The notes under the pieces are model-generated. The model saw nothing but the letters and a program-made list of their open reading frames with translations, searched no databases and was not told the DNA's origin. Shown here piece by piece: positions 17,420 through 25,900 of a DNA stretch of 64,000 nucleotides. Made by a program: the position numbers and the translations under genes. Location: positions 124,001-188,000 of the forward strand of contig NZ_JASATW010000011.1 of assembly GCF_030405905.1 (NCBI RefSeq), in the 5' to 3' direction. Position 1 is the stretch's first letter; each line of letters opens with the position of its first letter. Source of the stretch: Sphaerothrix gracilis (GTDB lineage: Bacteria > Cyanobacteriota > Cyanobacteriia > Phormidesmidales > Phormidesmidaceae).

Positions 17420-18559
17420 TCAGCCGCGAATCTGCACGGGCATAACCAGATAAGTCATCTTAGAGCCGCCCAGAGGAGACAGGACAGCAGGGCTGGTCGC
17501 GCTGTTGCACTGAAGCTGCACTTCTGAAGTATTTAAGACTTTGAGGCCATCGAGCAGATACCGCACGTTAAAAGCAATGTCTATGCTGTCGCCGGTAATT
17601 TGGGCCGCCACGTTTTCGCGACCGCTACCGACTTCCTGAGCTTCTACCGTCAGAGCGATCGCCTGCTCCTCGTTGTCGAGACTTAGTTTGACAATGTTGT
17701 TCTTTTGGTCGGCCAGTACGGCGATGCGCTCTAGGGCCAAGACAAACAGCTTGCGATCGACCGTCATCTGGCGGGAGAACTGGCGAGGAATCAGTTGGCG
17801 ATAGTTGGGATATTGGCCTTCGAGCAGGCGGGTGGTGATTCGCTGCTGGCCTAGCTCAAAAATCACCTGGGTTGGATCAAACCGAAGCGCAATGGCCTCG
17901 CTGCCCTGATGCATCTGCAAGACTCGCTCCAGTTCGCGCAGTGCTTTGCCGGGTACGGTCACTTCGATGGCCGTTTCCTCGACAGCCTTTTCTACAGGCG
18001 GCTCAGTCGTCTGGACTACCGCAAGACGGTGCCCATCTGTGGCGGCAAACTCCAGCGCTGCTGTTTCGCTAAGCAGGTGTACGCCGGTCAGGACCTGTTT
18101 TGTCTCGTCAGTGCTGGCCGCAAAGAGGGCACCCCGCAGCCCTTCCAGCAATACTTCCGGCGAAAGTTCTGTCGCCTGCCCCGCTTCTACCTCAGGCAAA
18201 TTGGGGTATTCATCGGCACTCAGTCCCCGCACCTGGTAGTGTCCGGAAGCGCAGGTCAGCGTGATCACCGTTTCGGCTTCAGTTTCTTCTAAAACAAGGT
18301 CTTCATTGGGCAGACGAGAAACAATATCCCCCAGCAGCTTGGCTGGCAAAGTTAGGCGACCTGAGCGTTCCACCTGAGCGGCAAAGCAGGTTTGTATGCC
18401 CAAACTTTCATCAAATCCCGTCAGCGCGACCTGCTGAGTTTCTGCATCAGCCTTGAGCAAAACATTGCCTAAAATGGGCTTACTAGGGCGAGAAGGCACG
18501 GCCCGACTGACTAGGGAAAGATGGGTATTTAATTCGCTCTGAGAACAAACGAACTTCAT
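17420..18559 (-). CDS. dnaN: DNA polymerase III beta subunit (sliding clamp)
   Basis: Forms the ring-shaped dimer that tethers the replicative polymerase to DNA. The 379-residue length and the three similar domains (about 1-120, 128-245, 246-379) are normal for the family; recognisable segments include KFVCSQSELNTHLSLVSRAV at the start, TDGHRLAVV near residue 175, and the C-terminal SPLGGSKMTYLVMPVQIRG. The N-terminal end faces a dense cluster of DnaA boxes, the classical dnaN-oriC neighbourhood. dnaA itself is not in the window. Confidence 0.95.
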   Translation of the reverse strand: MKFVCSQSELNTHLSLVSRAVPSRPSKPILGNVLLKADAETQQVALTGFDESLGIQTCFAAQVERSGRLTLPAKLLGDIVSRLPNEDLVLEETEAETVITLTCASGHYQVRGLSADEYPNLPEVEAGQATELSPEVLLEGLRGALFAASTDETKQVLTGVHLLSETAALEFAATDGHRLAVVQTTEPPVEKAVEETAIEVTVPGKALRELERVLQMHQGSEAIALRFDPTQVIFELGQQRITTRLLEGQYPNYRQLIPRQFSRQMTVDRKLFVLALERIAVLADQKNNIVKLSLDNEEQAIALTVEAQEVGSGRENVAAQITGDSIDIAFNVRYLLDGLKVLNTSEVQLQCNSATSPAVLSPLGGSKMTYLVMPVQIRG

Positions 18560-18734
18560 GGATTTTGTGGGGTTTCAAGGCGTTTAATCTAGCGAACCAG
18601 GCAGCTTACTCAGGATTCTAAGGGCTGGATGCCAATCGTAACACCCCTGGCTAGAAGTTCAATCTGAAAAGTTTCCTCAGCCTTAAGATCTTCTCCTGGT
18701 TTAAAAGCTTTTTAAAAATAGTAGTAGTAGGGGC

Positions 18735-18929
18735 TGTGGAAAATGTGGAAAAGATGGGGGATCGTCCATACAGAAATGCTTTAAGCGATCGCGGGCCTGT
18801 GGAAAACTTGTGGAAAACAAAACAGGTTTTCCACAAGCCTTGTGGATCCTCAGTTTTTTTCCACTATAGAGTCTGATTTATCCCCTAACTTTCCACAGTT
18901 TTTCCACAGAGAAGAATTAGTTTTCCACA
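18735..18929. other. putative chromosomal replication origin (oriC), DnaA-box cluster
   Basis: Seven perfect copies of the cyanobacterial DnaA box TTTTCCACA lie in 195 bases: minus strand at 18735-18743, 18744-18752, 18798-18806 and 18809-18817; plus strand at 18827-18835, 18900-18908 and 18921-18929. Near matches are at 18857-18865 and 18889-18897. The left four point one way and the right three the other. A/T-rich flanks suited to unwinding are TTTAAAAGCTTTTTAAA (about 18700-18717) on the left and CAATTTTTTAAAATTC (about 18941-18956) on the right. Position next to dnaN agrees with known cyanobacterial origins such as that of Synechococcus elongatus. Confidence 0.85.
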
Positions 18930-19059
18930 GGCTGAATCCGCAATTTTTTAAAATTCTTTACCTAATGTTAACTGAGCCAATCCCAAAATCTGTCTTAGAA
19001 AAGGCATAGCTATCCTGAAACCGCCATAGAATAGCGTCATCCTTTTTGGGTTGCAGCTA

Positions 19060-20301
19060 ATGATGTATTCTTCCTCTGCCGATCCGCTTCAGGCTGGCTG
19101 GTATGCAGCCTTGGGAGCGCTGCAGCGTATGGCACGTTTGCCCCAGCAGCCTCAGCAGCTTAGTCAAGACTGGCAGCAACTCCAGCAGCGTCCCGCCAGC
19201 TTTTTTGAGGATTTGAGGGCAGAAGGTGCCTCAGTTGCTCACGCTTGGGAGCAGCGCTGGCCCCATCTGGGGAAAGAGGCTTGTGGCGCTCAGGCTTTAC
19301 CCAAATTCATTACCCGTCCCAGCGAGCAAACATTTTTGTCGCCCTACGACCTGAAAAATACCCAACTTTTTGGCTTTGTCTTGGAGGGGTCATTGGCAAG
19401 GCTGCAAACGCTCTGCGATCGCTTTCTGAATCAGCCTGCTGACGGAGCGGTGTATTATCAGGCGGCGATTCCCTACGTTGTAGTTAGCTTTCAGCAGATG
19501 GGACATGTCAGCTCAGTCAATCTGCCAGATGCCAACCGAGGATATCTGTCTGAGCAAGAAGTAGCGATTTGGGTTTTGACCCTGGCAGGGAAGAAATATG
19601 GCCCCGTCTTTCAGGCAGAGCGCTTGGCCTGGTTTATCCCCTACATGTTTGCCAGCAATGAGCCGATTATTGCCTCTGGCCGAGAAGTCTGCGGCTTTCC
19701 TAAAGAATTAGGCAAATTTAAGCTCCCCGATCCGAACCATCTGACTGAGCCAGCTCACCTGCAGGCACTAACCTGGCAGACTCTATCGGCCCAAACTCCA
19801 GCCCGCTGGGAAACGCTGATCGAAGTCAAAGCCGCTGAGATGGCTAAACCCGTCAGGCACTGGCAGAGTGCTGTGGAGGCAGGCAGCCATTTGGCCGAAC
19901 TGCTGTTGGGCGGTCAGCATCCTGTCGATGTACCCGGCTGGGAGCTGCCGTTTAATCTAGCTGACTATTTGCTGAAAGAGGAGGTGCCCTTTGTGCTGCT
20001 AAAGCAGTTTCGGGATGCCGTTGTAGGCGATCGCGCTTGCTATCAGGCCATTGTAGAAACGCCAGCACAGCTAACGGCCTTACACGCTGGCGGGCTGCTG
20101 GGCACAGAACAGCTGGGCTACAAGTTTGAGGTCGAAATCGGGCAGTTTGCTAGCCATCCGCTGGTGCAGGAACTTGGACTCACCGCACAGGCAGGCAGCC
20201 TGCAACCTCACGGGCCTGCCCTAATACCTGTCAAATTTGCTTTCTGGCTAGATTTCGACTTTCGCCTGCAGAACGGCAAGATTATCTGGCAGGCCCGCTA
20301 A
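19060..20301 (+). CDS. acetoacetate decarboxylase-like protein
   Basis: About 413 residues from the ATG at 19060; a TTG at 19051 is also possible. The central part matches the acetoacetate decarboxylase fold: YVVVSFQQMGHV, then FIPYMFASNEPIIASGREVC and GFPKELGKFKLPD. The Lys of GFPKELG (about residue 215) aligns with the Schiff-base Lys of the classical enzyme, but the neighbouring second Lys is Glu here. The N-terminal 100 residues are an extra, Gln-rich region not found in the 245-residue classical enzyme. It precedes an FAD oxidoreductase gene by 117 bases, so a joint pathway is likely. The substrate is unknown; true acetoacetate decarboxylation is doubtful. Confidence 0.7.
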   Translation: MMYSSSADPLQAGWYAALGALQRMARLPQQPQQLSQDWQQLQQRPASFFEDLRAEGASVAHAWEQRWPHLGKEACGAQALPKFITRPSEQTFLSPYDLKNTQLFGFVLEGSLARLQTLCDRFLNQPADGAVYYQAAIPYVVVSFQQMGHVSSVNLPDANRGYLSEQEVAIWVLTLAGKKYGPVFQAERLAWFIPYMFASNEPIIASGREVCGFPKELGKFKLPDPNHLTEPAHLQALTWQTLSAQTPARWETLIEVKAAEMAKPVRHWQSAVEAGSHLAELLLGGQHPVDVPGWELPFNLADYLLKEEVPFVLLKQFRDAVVGDRACYQAIVETPAQLTALHAGGLLGTEQLGYKFEVEIGQFASHPLVQELGLTAQAGSLQPHGPALIPVKFAFWLDFDFRLQNGKIIWQAR

Positions 20302-20418
20302 AGGCTTGAGGCCCGGCCAAGTTAGGCGATATGGAATTTATCCCGTTTTGGCCAGTTTTTGCCGAAAAGAACCGCATCGGCACTGAGGACATAGCTAATT
20401 AGCCCCCCAAGAAAAAAT

Positions 20419-22749
20419 ATGTCTGAACTTCCTCCGCGCCAAAAAATCGCCATTCTCGGCGGCGGCATGGCTTCTTTGACCACTGCTTATGAGCTGACAA
20501 GCCAGCCTGGCTGGGACAGCCTCTACGAGATCACGGTTTATCAAATGGGCTGGCGGCTAGGCGGCAAAGGCGCTAGCGGTCGCAATTTGCAGACCCATGC
20601 CGATGCGCCTGAACCCACCTATCGGATTGAAGAACACGGCCTGCATATCTTTTTCGGCTTTTATGAAAATGCCTTCCGCATCCTGCAGCAGTGCTATGCC
20701 GAGATGGGCGGCAACGGGCCATTGGCGACGGTTGAAGATGCCTTTAAGCCCCACGATTTAATTGTGCTGCAGGAATATGTCAACGCCCAGTGGCAGCCGA
20801 TCGCGCTAAATTTTCCACCTAATAATCTGCGGCCCTGGACCGGGGGCGGCAACTTTTCGCTGTGGCAGCATTTTTGCACTACCATTCGCTTTGTGCTGCA
20901 GCTATTTGTCGAGTACCGCCAAATTCAGCGATCGCCCCAAACGCCTGAAACAGCTACCCCACCGTTTCTCGAAACCCTAATTGAGCAGTTTGAGATTGGC
21001 CGCGAAGTTTTAGAGCTGGCTTTTGACGGCGTGTTTTTGCATTTGCCAGAGCAGCTGCTGCGATCGCTGCTGCAGGAGCCTCAGCGGTGGCAGGCTTGGC
21101 TCAGCAGTGCTGCAGAAAGGATAGATAAAACGCTGAAGCATTGGGGTGTTGGCGCAGAAGGGACGTTTCTGCATCTAGCGCTGCAGCTAGCCGAGGCCCT
21201 GCCGGAAAATCCCAGCTTTCACCGCCGCGAACACCACAGCCTGCTAGTTCAGCTATTGGAGCGCTTTGGCGATCGCTTTAGTCTCCGCTGCGCTACCGAT
21301 TCAGATCAGATACACGAAGGCCACTGGCGCATTGCCCTGATTGATATAGCTTTAGCCAATCTACGGGGACTGCTGGCTGACGGCATTGTCTATCACGGTT
21401 CCCTGGCAGCGATCGACCACCTTGATTACCGAGAATGGCTGCTGCATCACGGCCTGCGCCCTAGCAGCTTGCAGTCGGCCTTTATTCGTGTACTCTATGA
21501 CTTGGTCTATGCCTTTCCCGGCGGCGATATTACCCAGCCGCGACTGGCGGCTGGGGTGGCAGTGCGCATTCTGATTACCGTCATCTTTCAGTACAACGGG
21601 GCGGTGATGTGGAAGATGCAGGGGGGCATGGGAGATGTCGTCTTCACGCCGCTCTATACGGTGCTGCAGCGGCGGGGCGTCAAGTTTGAGTTTTTCCAGC
21701 GAGTGCGGCATTTGCATCTAAATGCAGAAAAGACGGCGATCGCCCGTATTTCACTGGGCCGTCAGGCACAGCTCAAGCATCCCGATCGCGGTTATGAACC
21801 GCTGATCTCGGTCAAGGGTATGCGGTGCTGGCCCAGCGAGCCGCACTACGAGCAGCTGGTTGAAGGGGAAGAACTAAAGCAGCAAGGCATTAACCTAGAG
21901 TCCTACTGGTCACCTTGGAAACAGCGAGAAACGCCGGTTGAGCTAGAAGCGGGCCAAGACTTTGATCTAGTGCTGCTAGGCATTTCGCTGGCGGCGCTGC
22001 CGGATATCTGTCAGGAACTGGTTGCCGCTAGTTCGAGCTGGAAAACTTTGCTTGCAGACACCCAAGCCAAAACTGTGCCGACCCAAGGGGGACAGCTCTG
22101 GCTAAAATCGACGCTGCCGCAGCTTGGCTGGCCGCTGGCGAGTCCGGTTGTTGGTGCCTATGTGGAGCCGCTGGATACCTACGCCGACATGAGCGATCTG
22201 CTGCCGAAAGAAAACTGGCCAGCGGCCCACTATCCGCACTCTATTGCCTACTTCACGGGGGTTATTGCCGATCCGGGGATTCCCCCTGCTGAGGACTATG
22301 ATTTTCCGGCTCAGGCTCAGGCGACAGTCGATGCGCGATCGCTCCACTTCTTGACCAACGATATTGGCTACCTGTGGCCCCTGGCAACCGCTGCTGGCGA
22401 GCCGCGATCCCTGGAGGCCAACCTGCTGGTCGATCTAGATGACGGGAAAGGCTTAGCCGAACGCTTTCAGTCTCAATACTGGCGAATCAACATCTTCCCT
22501 ACGGAGCGCTATGTGCTCTCTTTACCAGGAACGCTGGCGCAGCGGTTAAAAGCCGATGAATCCGGCTTTAGCAATCTCTATTTGGCCGGTGACTGGATCA
22601 ACAATGGCTATAACGCTAGCTGTATTGAAGCAACTGTTATGTCTAGTATGCAAGCAGCCAGAGCTATCCTGAAGCAGCAATTCAATTTGAGTTACGGAAA
22701 ACAAATTATTGGTGAATGGGACTCCTGGATGTTTGGAAAATATGCGTAA
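20419..22749 (+). CDS. FAD-dependent amine-oxidase/desaturase-type oxidoreductase
   Basis: A 776-residue flavoprotein. The dinucleotide-binding motif KIAILGGGMASLTTAYEL starts at residue 8 and is followed by VYQMGWRLGGKGASGRN, as in phytoene desaturase and carotene isomerase-like enzymes. The C-terminus has the matching FAD-contact segment NLYLAGDWINNGYNASCIEA and a short helix. It is longer than carotenoid desaturases (about 500 residues), with an inserted helical region at about 165-290. The pairing with an ADC-like gene immediately upstream suggests a redox-plus-decarboxylation pathway. No signal peptide is present. The substrate cannot be named. Confidence 0.8.
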   Translation: MSELPPRQKIAILGGGMASLTTAYELTSQPGWDSLYEITVYQMGWRLGGKGASGRNLQTHADAPEPTYRIEEHGLHIFFGFYENAFRILQQCYAEMGGNGPLATVEDAFKPHDLIVLQEYVNAQWQPIALNFPPNNLRPWTGGGNFSLWQHFCTTIRFVLQLFVEYRQIQRSPQTPETATPPFLETLIEQFEIGREVLELAFDGVFLHLPEQLLRSLLQEPQRWQAWLSSAAERIDKTLKHWGVGAEGTFLHLALQLAEALPENPSFHRREHHSLLVQLLERFGDRFSLRCATDSDQIHEGHWRIALIDIALANLRGLLADGIVYHGSLAAIDHLDYREWLLHHGLRPSSLQSAFIRVLYDLVYAFPGGDITQPRLAAGVAVRILITVIFQYNGAVMWKMQGGMGDVVFTPLYTVLQRRGVKFEFFQRVRHLHLNAEKTAIARISLGRQAQLKHPDRGYEPLISVKGMRCWPSEPHYEQLVEGEELKQQGINLESYWSPWKQRETPVELEAGQDFDLVLLGISLAALPDICQELVAASSSWKTLLADTQAKTVPTQGGQLWLKSTLPQLGWPLASPVVGAYVEPLDTYADMSDLLPKENWPAAHYPHSIAYFTGVIADPGIPPAEDYDFPAQAQATVDARSLHFLTNDIGYLWPLATAAGEPRSLEANLLVDLDDGKGLAERFQSQYWRINIFPTERYVLSLPGTLAQRLKADESGFSNLYLAGDWINNGYNASCIEATVMSSMQAARAILKQQFNLSYGKQIIGEWDSWMFGKYA

Positions 22750-22942
22750 ATATTGATCGAAGCTGTAGTTTGTCAAAAATAGTAACGGCTTAATTCAGGG
22801 TGGGCATTTATCCAAATGTTGCGGTGATTGGCTCTCGGTCTTGGCTCTTTTGTCTGTGTAGCCGATGACAAAAGCTACAGCTTTTTTGCCCAGGTCACGC
22901 TTCAATTCAATTAGTCTCTAGCGCCCTCTTCTAAGTACCTTC

Positions 22943-25900
22943 ATGATTGTGCTGCCGGGCTACGATATTTCAGAGATTATCAATCGTGGAACTCGGATTG
23001 ACGTTTACCGAGGGCTGCGCCAGGCCGATCAGCAGCCGATTGTGGCTAAAGTGCTTAAGGCTCAGTATCCCCAACTGCAGGATATTGCCAAGCTGCGGCA
23101 CGAATATCAGCTAACTAATTCGCTAGCGATCGCCGGTGTTGTCAAGTCCTATACCCTGGAAAAATATCACAATGGCCTAGCCCTAATCCTAGAAGCGTTC
23201 GGTCATGAATCGCTGCGACAGGTGATGCAGCGTCAGCGGTTTACGCTGGCCGAATTTTTGGAGATTGCCATTCAGCTAGCGGACATCTTGGGGCAGCTCC
23301 ATCAGCAGGGCATCATTCACAAAGATATCAAGCCAGCCAATATTATTTTCGATATTTCGGCGAAGACGGTCAAAATTACTGACTTTGGCATTTCTTCACT
23401 GCTGTCTCAGGAAACTCAGGCTCACAGCAGTCCCCGCGAGTTTCAGGGCACGCTGGCCTATATGTCACCGGAACAAACCGGGCGCATGAACCGCTCCATC
23501 GACTATCGCACCGATCTCTATTCCCTAGGTGTCAGCTTTTATGAAATTCTCACCGGACAGTTGCCGTTTGATGCCCGCGATCCAATGGAAATTGTTCATG
23601 CTCATATTGCCAAAACGCCGCTGCCGCCTCACGAGCTACGGGCTGAGGTTCCGCCAACTGTGGCAGCAATTATCTTAAAGCTGCTGGCGAAAACCGCAGA
23701 AAATCGCTACCAAAATGCTTTTGGTTTGAAAGCCGATCTAGAGCGCTGTCTAACAGATTGGCAACAGACAGGTCAAATAGAGCTTTTTACTTTGGGGCAG
23801 CAGGACTACTCTGGCAAGCTGCAAATTTCTCAAAAGCTCTATGGTCGTGAAGCTGAGGTGCAAACCTTACTGGCCGCTTTCGATCGCATCACTCAGACGA
23901 CCCAGCAGGCGGAACTCGTTCTGGTCTCTGGCTACTCTGGCATTGGCAAGTCTGCTTTGGTGAACGAAATCTACAAGCCAGTGACACAGCAGCGGGGCTA
24001 TTTTATTGCTGGCAAGTGCGATCCGCTGCAGCGCAATATGCCTTATGCCCCTTTTCGGCAGGCTTTTCAAGAACTGGTAGCGCAGCTTTTAGCCGAAGAT
24101 ATTTATCAGCTTTCCCACTGGCAGGCGCAGCTATTGTCAATGCTGGGTGAACAGGCCCAGGTGATTATTGATGTCATTCCGGATGTGGAGCTGATTATCG
24201 GCCCCCAAGCGCCCGTGCCAGAACTCAGCCCCGTTGAGGCCCAGACCCGCTTCAACCAGGTCTTCATAGAGTTTGTCCAGGCGTTTACCCAGGGCAGCCA
24301 GCCGCTAGTGCTGTTTATTGACGATTTACAGTGGGCGGATGCGACCTCACTCAATCTGCTACAGCTCTTGGCAACGACGCTGCAGCCTGGACGCCTGTTG
24401 CTGATGGGAGCCTATCGCAGTCATGAAGTTGAGGCGGGACATCCACTGCGAGAGGCGATCGCAACTATCCAGCAGCAGGGCGGCTCGATTCATCAGCTTG
24501 AAGTCGGCCCATTACTTTCCCCCCAGATCGCCAATTTGCTAGCCGATACGTTTGTAAATAATACGCCCACCGAAATCCAGCCCCTAGCCGCCCAGCTTTG
24601 CGCTCAAACCCAGGGAAATCCCTTTTTTTTGAGACAGCTCTTGCAATCCCTGGCCCAGCAACAGCACCTCAAATTTGACTTTGCCCAAGGGCGGTGGCAG
24701 TGGAATATTAGAGACATCAGAGCTTTAGGCCAAGTCGATTTAAGCGTTGCCGATCTGCTGGCGGCCAACATTGAACGCCTGCCGGCGGCGACTCAAACAG
24801 TGCTGAAGCTAGCCGCTTGCCTGGGGAATCAGTTTGACCTATCAACGTTGGCACTCATTTGTCAGCAATCGCCCCTGACGCTGGCCCAAAATCTCTGGCC
24901 CAGCCTACAGCAGGGACTGGTCTTGCCGCTCAGCGGTGAATATCAGCGTTCTCTAGCTCTAGAAGAAGAAGATTTAGAACAGTTTGCGCTCGAAGAGACG
25001 ATTTGGGAATATCGCTTTCTCCACGACCGAGTCCATCAGACTGTTTACCAATTGCTCTCAGCGCAGCAGCAACAGGAAACTCATCTTAAAATTGGCCGTC
25101 TGCTACTGCAGCAGACATCTCCCTGCAAGCAACAGGAGAAAATATTTGATATTGTCAATCAGCTCAATATCGGCTCCGCCGCCATTGCCGACCTAGCGGA
25201 GCGTCTGACGCTAGCTCAGCTCAACCTAGCCGCTAACCACAAAGCTAAACGAGCTGCTGCTTTTGAATCTGCCCGTCGCTATGCGCAAGTCGGAATTGAG
25301 CTACTGGGAGAAACCCTTTGGCAAAGCCATTACACTCTGGCCCTAGAGCTGCATATAGAAGCGGCAGAAACCGCCTATTTTGTAGGCGCTCTAGCCGATA
25401 GCCAGGATTGGATACAGCGAGTTTTAACGCATGGGGTGACGCTGATTGACCGCGTCAAAGCCTATGAAATTCAAATTCGGGTTTTAATTGCTCAAAAGCA
25501 GCTTGTAGAAGCTGTGCAGCTGGGCTTATCTACCCTGAAGCTGCTGCACATCAATCTGCCAGAAACGCCGACCGAAGCTCAGACAGGGCAGGCTCTGATG
25601 GCGACGGCTGAGCTAATTGCCTGCCAAACCATTCAGCGACTAGGGCGGCTGCCCCGGATGAGTGAACCCCGCGCTCTGGCAGCCACTCAAATTTTGGGCG
25701 CGATTTCAGCAGCGGCCTACGTTACCAACCCCCAGTTATTTGCCCTACTCCAGACCCAAATTATGCAGCTCTCGGTTGAGTATGGTAATGCGCCGCAGTC
25801 TGTTTTAGCCTATTCCAACTACGGTTTACTGCTGTGCGGCCTGCTCAATCAGATTGAAGCTGGCTATCAATTAGGGCAGGTTGTTTTAGACTTGCTGGCT

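Noticed and set aside
22870..22885. AAAAGCTACAGCTTTT as a terminator after the FAD oxidoreductase
   Set aside because: Stem is short and A/T-rich, so stability is too weak to claim as a terminator.
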